Positions 1 through 9,235 of a stretch of 64,000 nucleotides of DNA are shown piece after piece. Under the pieces are notes generated by a model, which had not been told where the DNA came from, made no database searches, and saw only the letters and a program-made list of their open reading frames with translations. The translations under genes and the position numbers were made by a program. Origin of the DNA: JALNZF01 sp049793155 (GTDB taxonomy: Bacteria > Nitrospirota > UBA9217); the NCBI GenBank assembly GCA_049793155.1, contig JBARBN010000228.1, forward strand, positions 17,574 to 81,573, read 5' to 3'. How positions within the stretch are numbered: position 1 is the first letter of the stretch; each line of letters opens with the position of its first letter.

Positions 1-175
1 TGACTATAAATGCCACGGGTTTTTGGTTGTCATTCAACACGAATCTCTTATAAACTGCCTTCATCATTTTGGGCGTCGGCAGGACTCCCAGCGTTCCGTA
101 CGTTTCGTTCTCCGCTATGACCATTGCCGGGAAGAAGGAAATCGAGAGCAGCAATAGGAAAACAAGAAAACGCAT
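1..175 (-). CDS. Secreted protein, N-terminal fragment (runs off the window)
   Basis: The minus strand from 175 opens with ATG and encodes a hydrophobic signal peptide (MRFLVFLLLLSISFF, then a likely cut after VIA). The mature part starts ENETYGTLGV and stays open to base 1, so about 58 residues are visible. It lies 32 bp beyond the GT2 gene on the same strand and may be the next gene of the polysaccharide operon. The family cannot be told from this fragment. Confidence 0.65.
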   Translation of the reverse strand, partial: MRFLVFLLLLSISFFPAMVIAENETYGTLGVLPTPKMMKAVYKRFVLNDNQKPVAFIV

Positions 176-207
176 AGTTCAGGGTTTGTAGCTGTGAATA
201 TTTCTCA

Positions 208-1122
208 TCAAAATTTCCCTGGCAAATAGGTTTGAAGCAGGGTTCTGTATTTTTTCCATTTTAGGTGAGCGGTTGCAGGCCTGGTATTGAGCAGTATCTT
301 TCGGGCTGCTGCAGGATTTCCACCCTCGACGAGGCAATCATAACCGACAGCGAGCTGGAGCTTTACCATGTACTCAGTCAGGTCGCTCAAATCAGCAGTT
401 CGGATCTCGCCCCGTCCGATTGCCTCCCTGGCCGATCGGACGAAAACCGCTTCAGGGTTCGTGATATAGTAGTGATGTCTACTACCCGGATGTTGATCGT
501 CCTGGATGTATGATGCGCCGATCTTATTGCAAAAGGCGATGGGATATCTCAGCGCTATCCGTCCCCACATATCCAGGTCTTCCCCCAGGGGGATGCCAAC
601 GGGGAAAAAGCCCACCTCGTGAATAACATACTTGGGAACCGTCGTCGCGCTTGAGCAAACAGGGGGCGTACCAAGGGATGAACGAAAATAACTGGGCAAA
701 AGCCCTTGCCAGGGCTGACGGGGAACACCTTTATATTCGGGCCTGACAACCATGCCGTTCCGCCTGACTATTTCATAGGCGGTCGCGTAAGCACCCGCCC
801 CAGGGTATCGTTCGATCAACGATGCTACGATTTCCAGATAATTCGTTTTCCAGGTGTCATCGGCGTCGAGAAAGGCAATATAGTGCCCTGAGGCCGCCTT
901 AATTCCGGCGTTTCGAGCAGCCGACACTCCGCGATTCTCCTGCCGAATGAGTCTGATGCGACGGTCGCCGTATCCGGCAACGATCTCCGGGCCATCATCG
1001 GTAGAGCCGTCGTCTACGACAATCACCTCATAGTCCTTTATTGTCTGCATCAACACGGAGTCCAGGGATCTCCTGATAAATCGAGCCTTATTGAAAAGTG
1101 GTATTATGACGGAAACGTGCAC
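208..1122 (-). CDS. Family 2 glycosyltransferase (GT-A fold)
   Basis: 304 residues, GTG start. The N-terminal GT-A half is clear: VSVIIPLFN at 3-11, the nucleotide-binding VVDDGST near 35-41, and the metal-binding DADD near 86-89. It should transfer a sugar from a nucleotide-sugar donor in the cytoplasm onto a growing surface glycan. The C-terminal half is divergent and gives no acceptor information. It follows the Wzx-like flippase by about 50 bp, so a shared polysaccharide operon is likely. No Pho box is visible nearby. Family is certain, substrate unknown. Confidence 0.9.
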   Translation of the reverse strand: MHVSVIIPLFNKARFIRRSLDSVLMQTIKDYEVIVVDDGSTDDGPEIVAGYGDRRIRLIRQENRGVSAARNAGIKAASGHYIAFLDADDTWKTNYLEIVASLIERYPGAGAYATAYEIVRRNGMVVRPEYKGVPRQPWQGLLPSYFRSSLGTPPVCSSATTVPKYVIHEVGFFPVGIPLGEDLDMWGRIALRYPIAFCNKIGASYIQDDQHPGSRHHYYITNPEAVFVRSAREAIGRGEIRTADLSDLTEYMVKLQLAVGYDCLVEGGNPAAARKILLNTRPATAHLKWKKYRTLLQTYLPGKF

Positions 1123-1171
1123 AGTCTCGAGGACCCCTCACCATTGAGAATCATTTGCCAGGTCTTTCTTC

Positions 1172-2530
1172 TTATCCCGCTGCCAGCTCAATATCTGTTA
1201 TTTTGGTTCGCGATAACCTGTTGAAGGCGATGCCCCTCAACACTGCAGATAGAGAGTGCGCAGCAAGCAATCCATAAGCCGCACCGATCAAGCCAAATGT
1301 GCGGACCAGGTATACATTTAATCCCAGCGTTGCGACCACCGCTATATTGATCTTGAAGTCAACATCGGCTCGTTCCATAGCAAAGAGGCCCCGCGAAAAT
1401 GGAAATGTCGCCGAGCCCGCCACGAGGCTTAATGCAATAACAGAGAGAATCAAACTATTTCCGCTATACTTTTGACCATAAAGCAGAACGATCAACATAT
1501 CGCCGAATATCATAATGAACACAAAGAATCCCAAGGTGAGCAAAACCAGGAGTGCTGCCGCTTTGAGGACAAACCGGCGCATGGCTGGTGTGCCTCCCTG
1601 TGCGAAGGCATGAAGTATCCTGGGGCCAAGCAGGTTCTGCGTGCCGGCCAATACGATATTGCCGAGCCCTATAACACCCATACAAACCGCCCATACGCCG
1701 TTGGCCTCAACTCCTTGAAAGACAGCAATGCACCACGGGAGAAGGCTGAATGCGGCCGACCACAGAAGATTGCCCGCGGCGAGCCATTTTGCAAACATCC
1801 AGTTATGCCGGAATTCCGACCATGCTCTTGTCAGACTAAAGACAAATATATTTCTATTGAGAACCAGCCAAACCGCCGAGGTCAGACCGCACGCAATGCC
1901 TATAACAAGGAATGAACTATGAGCAGATAAAGCGCCATGCCATGCCAGCAACGATAAACCCCCAACCTGGAGCAGTACCGCAAAAGAATCCAGAATCAGC
2001 ACTGTTTTCGCTCTCAAGGATGCAAAGCAGAGTTGGCGGATGAACTCCTTCAGCATGACAAATGTGATGACGAGGATGACGGATCGCGAGACCTCCGCAA
2101 ACCCCTTCGGTCCACGTGCGAAGGATAACACCGTCATGCAAATGACCATCACCAACAGCACGAGAACAGAATAGGTCAGTTGATGAATGAGAGTGCTGCC
2201 ATTGAATTGTCGGTGGCTATCGCCTTTTAATCGTGGGCTGTACACCGCGTAAGGTGTCGAAATAAATGCAGTCTGAAAGTCCGATACGAAGACCATAATG
2301 GTCAGTCCAAGTGCATAAAGACCAAGCTCTTCTTTTGTCGACGATCGGCCGATCAGCACGCTTGTCGCGAATGCCGCGCCGCTGATCAACAGCTGATCAG
2401 AGAGGCCAAAGACCCCCTTGTTAGCTGCAAAAAGAAATTTATTTATCAAACCCCTTAAGAGAGGTTCGCGTGTCATGATGGCATCCCGGGCATTCTTGAA
2501 TTTTTGCATGATATCAAAGAGAGCTGACAT
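1172..2530 (-). CDS. Wzx-like polysaccharide flippase (MOP superfamily)
   Basis: 452 residues with about twelve to fourteen hydrophobic segments. The start region (NKGVFGLSDQLLISGAAF) and a second half carrying a LYGQKYSGNS loop are typical of O-antigen and exopolysaccharide flippases. Such proteins move undecaprenyl-linked repeat units across the inner membrane. Neighbours (GT2, GalE, DUF218) support a role in surface polysaccharide. The called ATG is plausible; an in-frame ATG seven codons later is possible. No sequence feature defines the glycan. Confidence 0.85.
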   Translation of the reverse strand: MSALFDIMQKFKNARDAIMTREPLLRGLINKFLFAANKGVFGLSDQLLISGAAFATSVLIGRSSTKEELGLYALGLTIMVFVSDFQTAFISTPYAVYSPRLKGDSHRQFNGSTLIHQLTYSVLVLLVMVICMTVLSFARGPKGFAEVSRSVILVITFVMLKEFIRQLCFASLRAKTVLILDSFAVLLQVGGLSLLAWHGALSAHSSFLVIGIACGLTSAVWLVLNRNIFVFSLTRAWSEFRHNWMFAKWLAAGNLLWSAAFSLLPWCIAVFQGVEANGVWAVCMGVIGLGNIVLAGTQNLLGPRILHAFAQGGTPAMRRFVLKAAALLVLLTLGFFVFIMIFGDMLIVLLYGQKYSGNSLILSVIALSLVAGSATFPFSRGLFAMERADVDFKINIAVVATLGLNVYLVRTFGLIGAAYGLLAAHSLSAVLRGIAFNRLSRTKITDIELAAG

Positions 2531-2602
2531 TGTAACAGCTGAACCTGTTTCTCGTACTGCATGGTTGCCGTCTGCAAATATAAGAGGACGGCCGGATACA
2601 CA

Positions 2603-3298
2603 CTATAGCGTGGTCTTTATTGCATGCGGACCGTTCGAACGATTCCAAAGGCCATAGCTGAGAAACCAGGCCATCTTGGGAAATTCCGTAAAGACATGGT
2701 GAATGTCCTTCTGCGACGGCAAAGGAGCTTCGAATCTCTTTTCAAAACGGCTCGGTACTAGTTCAATATCGTAGGAGGGATCGAACACCGTGCCGGTGAT
2801 GATCTTAATTCTCCTCATGTGATACGGTGAACTGACAAATATGGCACGTCTGAATCCGCAGGTGTCCATCGCCCTTTTTGCCAGAAGAATTTCAGCATGT
2901 GTATCTTCATAGAAACGCGGAATACGATATACGCTCCTGATTTTATAAAAATTATCGATACTCATTGCGTTTCCTGTTCGGGGCTGCGGGACCTTGATGC
3001 CGGGCTTAATATTTGTAAACCAGATGCTCGTGAGACCGGTTCTCTCCTGGTTGACCCGGTAAAGACTAAACAGCGTCGGGACGAACAGGTAGTCCGCATA
3101 TCCTTCCTGGGCGAGCAGCACTGCCTCATTGAAACGCGCGTCTTGATCCGATCCGACAAATTGAATGATGATGTCCGATTTTCGGGGGAGGTCAGAATAG
3201 ACAAGATAACGCGGCGAAAGGATGACTCCGATCAGCAGAAAAACAGCGAGTACCGCAGCCGAACGCCTTATGCGCGGTTTTCCGGGGAACGGCATCAC
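2603..3298 (-). CDS. YdcF/SanA-like DUF218 membrane-anchored protein
   Basis: 231 residues. One N-terminal membrane helix (about 13-30) is followed by a soluble DUF218-type domain: a DTHAEILLAKRAMDTCG segment, then FVSSPYHMRRI, the conserved SPYH-R motif of the SanA/YdcF/ElyC group. Members act at the envelope, some in undecaprenyl-carrier homeostasis and some in polysaccharide synthesis; biochemistry is poorly defined. The ATG overlaps the galE stop by four bases (ATGA), so translation is coupled. Confidence 0.8.
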   Translation of the reverse strand: MMPFPGKPRIRRSAAVLAVFLLIGVILSPRYLVYSDLPRKSDIIIQFVGSDQDARFNEAVLLAQEGYADYLFVPTLFSLYRVNQERTGLTSIWFTNIKPGIKVPQPRTGNAMSIDNFYKIRSVYRIPRFYEDTHAEILLAKRAMDTCGFRRAIFVSSPYHMRRIKIITGTVFDPSYDIELVPSRFEKRFEAPLPSQKDIHHVFTEFPKMAWFLSYGLWNRSNGPHAIKTTL

Positions 3299-4293
3299 CG
3301 GACCGCAGCGAATCCGCTCCTCTGTCCCATTTTTAATTCCCAGTTCCAGGCCGACTGTATGATGAATTCCAGATCATCATGCGCGGGTTTCCAGTTCAGC
3401 CTCTCCTTGATACTCGAATTGTCGGCAACCAGAACAGGGGGATCGCCCTCTCTCCTCGCCGTCTCTTCCACGGAGAAATCGATGCCGGTCACTTTCTTCA
3501 CGGTGCCGACCACCTCCCGCACGGAAAACCCGTGGCCGTAGCCGCAGTTCAGGATATCGCTCGCGCCGTTGTTCAGGAGATGATCGAGCGCCCTGATATG
3601 GGCGTCCGCAAGGTCCGTCACATGGATGTAGTCGCGGATGCAGGTGCCGTCGGGAGTCGGATAATCGGTCCCGAAGATCTTGACGGCATCTCGTTCCCCT
3701 TTTGCGGCCTTCAGCGCGAGCGGAATGAGATGGCTCTCGGGGTTGTGCCGCTCTCCGATCCTGCATTCAGGGTCGGCCCCTGCGGCGTTGAAATAGCGAA
3801 GTGCGATATATCGCAACCCCGCCGAGCGCGAGAGATCTTCCATGACCGTTTCCACAAGAGCCTTGGACCAACCATAGGGATTTATCGGTTTAACGGCCTC
3901 TGTTTCGCGGATGGGGACCGTCTCCGGTTTTCCGTATACCGCCGCACTCGACGAGAACACGAAATGCCGGACGTCGCATTCGCGCATGACATCGAGGAGG
4001 CTCAGCGTGTTCGATGCATTATTGCGGTAATACTTGAGGGGATCCAGTACGGATTCTCCGACCTCGATAAACGCGGCAAAATGCATGACGGCGTCGGGCT
4101 TGAAGTCCTTTATCACTCTTTGCAAGAGCTCAGTGTCGACAAGATCGCCGACTACGAGTTTCCCGTGCAAAACCGCATCACGATATCCTTTTGACAGGTT
4201 ATCGTACACGATGATATCATATCCCCCTTCGCCCAAAGCCTTGACTACATGACTGCCGATATAGCCGGCGCCGCCGGTGACAAATATCTTCAT
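3295..4293 (-). CDS. galE: UDP-glucose 4-epimerase
   Basis: 332 residues from the internal ATG at 4293 (MKIFVTGGAGYIGSHV), preferred over the longer frame from 4329 because the NAD-binding Rossmann motif starts directly and GGGGATA precedes it. The short-chain dehydrogenase pair is present: serine in FSSSAAVYG and the YGWSK tyrosine-lysine motif. GalE interconverts UDP-glucose and UDP-galactose in the cytoplasm. It is the first gene of the leftmost operon and feeds the glycosyltransferase, flippase and DUF218 genes that follow. Confidence 0.95.
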   Translation of the reverse strand: MKIFVTGGAGYIGSHVVKALGEGGYDIIVYDNLSKGYRDAVLHGKLVVGDLVDTELLQRVIKDFKPDAVMHFAAFIEVGESVLDPLKYYRNNASNTLSLLDVMRECDVRHFVFSSSAAVYGKPETVPIRETEAVKPINPYGWSKALVETVMEDLSRSAGLRYIALRYFNAAGADPECRIGERHNPESHLIPLALKAAKGERDAVKIFGTDYPTPDGTCIRDYIHVTDLADAHIRALDHLLNNGASDILNCGYGHGFSVREVVGTVKKVTGIDFSVEETARREGDPPVLVADNSSIKERLNWKPAHDDLEFIIQSAWNWELKMGQRSGFAAVR

Positions 4294-4486
4294 CTTAGTA
4301 TCCCCATTGTTTTCTTGATACGGTCTCATGGATAGCAGAATGTTTCATGTACCTGATGGTTGCAAAGCTCCGCCCTCTGAACTACGGGGCTCTTTTTTTA
4401 TAGGTCCGCCATGTAATCCACAGGTTGATGTTGATAACGGTACGATTAGGCTTATCCCGGCCCCGGAATGACCCCGGAAGAAACGA

Positions 4487-5500
4487 TCAGGGCTGTTTTG
4501 CCAGGATGCTTTCATCCTTTAAAAGTATTTCCACTTTGGCCTTTTCGCGCAATTTCCTGGCTTGAAGGTCCGCCTGCTGTTTCGATTTTTCCTCTCGGAG
4601 AAACTGTTTTATTTTCTCCTTCACGTTTTCATAGGCAAGCACGGTTTCAGGCTTTCTATCGGTCAGCTTGAAAATGTGGAAGGCGTAATCTGTCTCAATG
4701 ATCTCCGTCGTTTCTCCCGGTTTGAGCGCAGCTATCGCGCTTTCAAACTGTTTCTCCAGTTGCCCGCTTCTGAGATACCCCAGATCGCCGCCGTGGGTCC
4801 GCGTGGGACCGTCGGACTGTTCCCGTGCAAGGGCGGAGAAGTCCTGCCCCTTCTTCAGGTTTTTCAGGATCTGCTCGACCTTCCGGCGAGCCTCCTCTTT
4901 TCGAACATTGTCCCACGTGGGGTCCGAACGGACCATGATATGGCTTGCGCGCACCTGATACGGCTGCTTGAACAGGTCGAGGTGGCCCTCGTAATAAGCG
5001 ACCATGTCGTCCTCCGAGACCTTTGTTTTCGCCCCGAACTGCCGCTCAATGTACTGCTGGACCGAATTGTTCCTTTCCAGCCTGGATCGCAAGACCTTTT
5101 CCGAGATATGTCTTCTGCTCAATTCATTATTAAATTCCGTCTCATCGGGAAACTGTTGCCTCAGCGCCTTGAGCTCGGCATTGATGCCGTTTTCATCAGG
5201 CTTGATGCCGGCTTTGCGGCTCTCCTGGCAAAGGATCTCACGCCGGATCATGCTTTCGAGCACCTCTGCCCTGATGGATGCGACCTGGTTCGAAGTGAGC
5301 GGCTTTCCGTAACCCAGGAGCGTTTTCTGGATCGTGAGGACCTCTCCCTCAAATTCTCCCCGGTCAATTGATGAGCCGTTCACCAGTGCCGCCGTGTCAT
5401 CTGCCGGTTCAGACTTCTTCACTTCAGCCTGGGCCGTCAGTACTACTGCAAGGAAGCCCATCATGATCACCATCATCCGAAATCGCGAAACTCCGCTCAT
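4487..5500 (-). CDS. Periplasmic parvulin-type peptidyl-prolyl isomerase (SurA/PpiC-like)
   Basis: 337 residues. A signal peptide (about 1-25) precedes a SurA-like N-terminal helical region and a parvulin domain near 170-265: RASHIMVRSD, then DFSALAREQSDGP, GGDLGYLRSGQ and the late AFHIFKLTD. A charged C-terminal helix follows. Such proteins fold outer-membrane and secreted proteins in the periplasm. It is the last gene of the TpsB/TpsA-TonB operon, two bases after the coiled-coil gene, so the most likely clients are the barrels and giant adhesin-like protein encoded upstream. Confidence 0.9.
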   Translation of the reverse strand: MSGVSRFRMMVIMMGFLAVVLTAQAEVKKSEPADDTAALVNGSSIDRGEFEGEVLTIQKTLLGYGKPLTSNQVASIRAEVLESMIRREILCQESRKAGIKPDENGINAELKALRQQFPDETEFNNELSRRHISEKVLRSRLERNNSVQQYIERQFGAKTKVSEDDMVAYYEGHLDLFKQPYQVRASHIMVRSDPTWDNVRKEEARRKVEQILKNLKKGQDFSALAREQSDGPTRTHGGDLGYLRSGQLEKQFESAIAALKPGETTEIIETDYAFHIFKLTDRKPETVLAYENVKEKIKQFLREEKSKQQADLQARKLREKAKVEILLKDESILAKQP

Positions 5501-5502
5501 GG

Positions 5503-6195
5503 TTATTCTCCTCCGTTATCTTTTTTATTATTGATCTTCTGCTGCTCGATCTCTTCCCGGTACTTCTGTGTAAGCTGTTCCAACTCGACCTTTTTGACCT
5601 GGACGATGGGTTCTCTCTCAAGAATGGCCGCGCCAATTCCCTTATTCCGATATTTTGTCAACAGTTCATCAGCAATGATGCAGAGCTCGGCGTTGTTTGA
5701 CGCGCAATGGGCAAGGTCCTGGGTCTTTCTTTTCAACTCCGACTGGAGGGCCTGTTTCTCCCCGGTTGTCTTTTTCAGTCCCAGCTCCAGTTCCTTATTG
5801 CTCTGAGCTGTCTCCCGCAGTTCCTTTTTCATTTTGGTGGAAGCTTCTTCCGATGCCCTGGCCTGCATCTCGAGCTTTTGCACCTGTTCTTTTACCGTCC
5901 CCAACTGTCCCGTCAGGGTCTTCCGCTCATTACGGAGCGTGAGTTGGAGCTTGTCCAGATCACTCCGGCACTTCTGTTCATTTTGCTCCAGGGAACTCAT
6001 TGCCTCGGTTTTGTCCTCTGCCATTTTTTTCTGGAAAAAGGCGACCTTCTTGTTTGCCTCCTTGATCCTCTCCTGGCAGATCTTCTGCTCCTTGTTAATC
6101 TGAATGTGCCCCACGCCCAAACCGATGATCAGGCCGATCGCCAGTGCGGCCGCGGGTATGATGTGTTTTTTCTGAAGCACGGGCAGCTTTATCAT
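5503..6195 (-). CDS. Membrane-anchored periplasmic coiled-coil protein
   Basis: 230 residues. A single transmembrane helix at about 10-30 (HIIPAAALAIGLIIGLGVGH) is followed by a long charged coiled coil rich in Glu, Lys and Gln to the C-terminus. No enzymatic motif is visible. The arrangement suits a periplasm-spanning spacer or a scaffold between the inner-membrane ExbB/ExbD/TonB set and the porin encoded just upstream. Function is inferred only from position. Confidence 0.7.
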   Translation of the reverse strand: MIKLPVLQKKHIIPAAALAIGLIIGLGVGHIQINKEQKICQERIKEANKKVAFFQKKMAEDKTEAMSSLEQNEQKCRSDLDKLQLTLRNERKTLTGQLGTVKEQVQKLEMQARASEEASTKMKKELRETAQSNKELELGLKKTTGEKQALQSELKRKTQDLAHCASNNAELCIIADELLTKYRNKGIGAAILEREPIVQVKKVELEQLTQKYREEIEQQKINNKKDNGGE

Positions 6196-6271
6196 TTATG
6201 CTCTCCTCACACAGACCAGCACCGACACCCCGGAACAGTCATCAATTGGAAGTTATCGCGAGCTTGATAAA

Positions 6272-7921
6272 CTAAAATCTTGCATTAAGATCCACCTGCA
6301 GCACGTCGATCCCAAGCGGTGGACCGCTGATCTCGTCCGCCGTCAACCATCGAAGCGTAAGCCAGGTGTTCTTCGCCAACCCGACATCGGTCCCCAGGAT
6401 CCACCCTTTTGCATTGGTGCCCCCCAGATGAAAATCTGAGTCTGTAAAGCCGTCCACCACGGCGTCCGCCCCCAGGCGTTTTTTGTAGAAATACACCTTC
6501 CACTGTCCTGGCGCATAAGCGGCCGGATACCCTACGGACATACCATATTGGTAGCCCTCGATTTGCCTGGCGGGATCGGGATTGCCCGTCCTCTGGGCAA
6601 CATCGGATTTTTTAAAACCGAGGTTTTTCACATAATCGCCGAGGAAAACGATATGAAAAGGGTCCCAGAAGCCGATATCGAGGGTCCCCGTGACGTTCAG
6701 TTCCTTGAATTCCGAAGCAAGGGCCGTCTTATAGACGTTCGGGTCCGCGCTGATATTGAGCAGGGTGTTCCCCTTCTGCTGGAACAGAGGGGCGGTCCAG
6801 TCGGTGGCGCCGGGATTATTAGGATCATTGGGCACACCCGTGATGTTCTTGAAATCGTAGTAGGCGGAACCGATCTTAAAACCTATGCCGTTCTGGCTTT
6901 TCCGGTCCAGTCCCAACTGCCCGGCCATAAGCCACTTCCCGTGCTGCGTGAAATCGTTCTGCTGCAGCGGAAAAGCGCCGGCAGTGAGAAAGGGCGTCCA
7001 TGATTCCGCAATGGGCGTCCTCGCCTGCAGGGCTAGACCCTCGAAATTTAAATCCCTGGCCCACACAAGATCGGACGAAAACCACGGATTAGGCATCCTC
7101 CCCCCGTACAAGGTGATCGACTTCCACGGCTGCCACTTGAGATAAGCAAGATCGAACAGGACAGAATCCTTGTTCATGTAGTCACCCATGGTCGAATTTG
7201 TCGACACGGGGTTTGTCGTGCTCCCTGAGGCCAGGCGAATGACTGCATCCCATTCTTCATTTACCATCGCCTCCGCGCCGAAACGGACCCGGTATTTGAA
7301 GCGGTCCGCGTCAACCTTTGTATTCATGAGTTGACTCGGGCTTGCCGGCTGGGCAAAATCGGCGTTGTTCTTGTCAAAGCGGTCTTTCTCATATCTCAGT
7401 CGAAGCTCGCCGTAAAAGCGAAGCCGCTTGTCTTTTTCGGTCAAGGCCCGATTTATCTTCCAGACTTCCCTGAGCAACTCATTCGTGACCTCGCTCCTGA
7501 TCTCTTCTTTGATGTCCTCAAGCGATTTCTGCGATTCCAAAACAGCGGTAGAGACCTGCTCTTCGGCGGGCTCGGTCGCTGTTTGTCCGGTAATAAGAGC
7601 GGCATCTTCGTCGCTTATCACTTTTTTGCTCTTCAGGAGCTCCAGCAGTGCCGCGGTCTGCTGGTCGGGAAGCTCCTTCCGGCGCTGCAGATCAGCCAGA
7701 GTGGCCGCAATCCTCGGATCAGCTGGTTCCTTGCGGGCTTGCTCGGCGGACAAAGCGGCGTCGCTTTGAGAGGGCATTCTCTCATGTTGTATGATCACGG
7801 GCTGGGGAGCGGATGCGCATCCGATAAAAAGTGAAAGCAGGACCACCCCTATACCCCAACTGACTTTTTTTCTCATGCTCTCGAAGGCCCTCGTTATAAT
7901 ACTGTGATTCCGTTGTTTCAT
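6272..7921 (-). CDS. Lipoprotein-type outer-membrane porin (Porin_5-like)
   Basis: 549 residues from the ATG at 7921, chosen over the frame start at 7984 because AAGGTGG lies eight bases upstream. An extended signal ends in a lipobox (LLSLFIGC, Cys35). Residues about 50-170 are helical and charged. From about 180 alternating hydrophobic strands (LRFYGELRLRYEKD onward) run to a terminal Phe (VDLNARF), as in outer-membrane barrels of the putative-porin family. It follows tonB, suggesting a channel for the substrate handled by the TonB system. The combination of lipobox, helical arm and barrel is unusual for a trimeric porin. Confidence 0.8.
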   Translation of the reverse strand: MKQRNHSIITRAFESMRKKVSWGIGVVLLSLFIGCASAPQPVIIQHERMPSQSDAALSAEQARKEPADPRIAATLADLQRRKELPDQQTAALLELLKSKKVISDEDAALITGQTATEPAEEQVSTAVLESQKSLEDIKEEIRSEVTNELLREVWKINRALTEKDKRLRFYGELRLRYEKDRFDKNNADFAQPASPSQLMNTKVDADRFKYRVRFGAEAMVNEEWDAVIRLASGSTTNPVSTNSTMGDYMNKDSVLFDLAYLKWQPWKSITLYGGRMPNPWFSSDLVWARDLNFEGLALQARTPIAESWTPFLTAGAFPLQQNDFTQHGKWLMAGQLGLDRKSQNGIGFKIGSAYYDFKNITGVPNDPNNPGATDWTAPLFQQKGNTLLNISADPNVYKTALASEFKELNVTGTLDIGFWDPFHIVFLGDYVKNLGFKKSDVAQRTGNPDPARQIEGYQYGMSVGYPAAYAPGQWKVYFYKKRLGADAVVDGFTDSDFHLGGTNAKGWILGTDVGLAKNTWLTLRWLTADEISGPPLGIDVLQVDLNARF

Positions 7922-7980
7922 CGTGATATCCACCTTAAGTCTCTTGCCCCCGTTCCAAGCTGTCGTTCTCTCGCACACTG

Positions 7981-8685
7981 TCAACCCTGCGAAGTGATCC
8001 TGATGTCCATCGTCCGCGGCATCCCGTTTGGCGGCGGCTCACTGATCTTGATCGAGCCGAGGGTCCGCAGGACCGCCTCGTCCATCCTGTTGTTCCCCGA
8101 AGATCCGATGATCCGGAATCCGACTATGGCGCCGTCACTGTCCACGCTTAGTCTGACGACCGCCTGCAGTTTCCCCTTGGGGATCCCGCCTTCGTCGTCA
8201 AGGCTCTTCATGACCTTCTTCCTGATGGTTGTCGTCACGATCTGGGTATACCCGGCGTATTTGTTCAGAAGAGAGATCGCCCCCATGCCGTTTCCACCGG
8301 CAAGGAGGCTTCTGCCTCCCTTTTTTCCGACTAGTCCGAACGCGTCGTTCCCGGCGCCCCCTTCCGCATCCAGACCCAGTTTGTCGCCGGCCGGTGTGTT
8401 GTCATTATCGGCACTCGGAGCAGCCGGAGCCTCGTTCTTCTGTTCCGGATCTATGATGTCTTCCTTCTTCTGGGTCTCCTTGACCGGCTCCGGCTCCGGC
8501 GGTTTTTCCTTGATAACGACCGGCGGAGGTTTCATCAGGGTCACCGTGGCCACGGTATTCTTTTTTCTCGGGACCGTGTCGCTCATGGCTACTTTGACGA
8601 TATATATTCCCGCGCCCAGAATGATGATCATCACGGCAATGAGCCCCCAGGACACGGAAGGCTTTTTATCCGGCATGTCGGACAT
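7981..8685 (-). CDS. tonB: TonB-like energy transducer
   Basis: 234 residues from the ATG at 8685 (MSDMPDKKPSVSWG) with GGGGA six bases upstream; the longer frame would read into the inverted repeat. A single membrane helix (about 13-33) is followed by a Pro/Glu/Lys linker (VVIKEKPPEPEPVKET) and a C-terminal TonB/TolA-type domain containing LQAVVRLSVDSDGAIVG. It transmits proton-motive energy from ExbB/ExbD to an outer-membrane partner. No classical TonB-dependent receptor is encoded in the operon, so its partner may be the porin, TpsA or a receptor elsewhere. Confidence 0.85.
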   Translation of the reverse strand: MSDMPDKKPSVSWGLIAVMIIILGAGIYIVKVAMSDTVPRKKNTVATVTLMKPPPVVIKEKPPEPEPVKETQKKEDIIDPEQKNEAPAAPSADNDNTPAGDKLGLDAEGGAGNDAFGLVGKKGGRSLLAGGNGMGAISLLNKYAGYTQIVTTTIRKKVMKSLDDEGGIPKGKLQAVVRLSVDSDGAIVGFRIIGSSGNNRMDEAVLRTLGSIKISEPPPNGMPRTMDIRITSQG

Positions 8686-8737
8686 ATTTTTTCCCCAAAT
8701 TACAAAGAGCCTCTTACAAATGCAGCACCTGTTATTG

Positions 8738-8807
8738 TAGCCGCAGGCTTTAGCCTGCGCCCGGAACGCTTCAGTGAAAGAAACACGCAAGCTGAAGCTT
8801 GCGGCTA
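8738..8807. repeat. REP-like inverted repeat inside the operon
   Basis: The arms GTAGCCGCAGGCTTTAGCC (8738 on) and GCTGAAGCTTGCGGCTAC (ending 8807) are imperfect inverted copies, each itself palindromic. The element lies between exbD and tonB in a transcribed gap of about 130 bp. It resembles dispersed GTAGCCGCAGGC elements of Geobacter-like genomes and may shape mRNA processing, lowering tonB relative to exbBD. Confidence 0.75.
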
Positions 8808-8817
8808 CCTACCAGCG

Positions 8818-9234
8818 TCACTTCACCAGCTTCTGCGTCACCAGCCCAAGCTGGGTGATCTCCAGTCGCTGGAGGATATCCAGGACCTCAATGACTTTTT
8901 TGTACGATATTTTTTCATCGCCCCGGATCACGACCGGGAAATTCGGCTCTGCGGCTTTATACTGCCGAAGCCTGCCTTCCAGTTCCTGCAGAGTGACGGG
9001 AAAACTGTCGAGGAAGATGGGCCCGTCAGCAGTGATCGTGATCGCCTTCGTGGTGGACTTTATTTTCCCGGCGGCGGCGCCTGCCTTGGGAAGATTGACG
9101 GCGATCCCCTGCACAGAGGCCGTCACGACGATCATGAACACGAGTAGGAGGTTCCACGCCAGGTCAAGCATGGGTACCACGTTGATCTCATCGTATGATT
9201 CAAGTTCATCGAAGGGGTTTTTCCCATGACGCAT
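8818..9234 (-). CDS. exbD: ExbD/TolR family proton-channel subunit
   Basis: 138 residues from the ATG at 9234, which directly follows the exbB stop and has GGGGA upstream. A short cytoplasmic arm leads to one membrane helix (VVPMLDLAWNLLLVFMIVV) carrying the essential Asp at 24, then a periplasmic ExbD/TolR domain containing FPVVIRGDEKISYKKV. With the neighbouring ExbB it forms the inner-membrane motor for TonB. Confidence 0.93.
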   Translation of the reverse strand: MRHGKNPFDELESYDEINVVPMLDLAWNLLLVFMIVVTASVQGIAVNLPKAGAAAGKIKSTTKAITITADGPIFLDSFPVTLQELEGRLRQYKAAEPNFPVVIRGDEKISYKKVIEVLDILQRLEITQLGLVTQKLVK

Positions 9235-9235
9235 A

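Noticed and set aside
4370..4420. Plus-strand stretch CTCTGAACTACGGGGCTC followed by seven Ts, reminiscent of a tRNA piece or terminator
   Set aside because: No tRNA cloverleaf can be built around it and there is no plus-strand gene to terminate. It remains an unexplained hairpin between galE and the parvulin gene.
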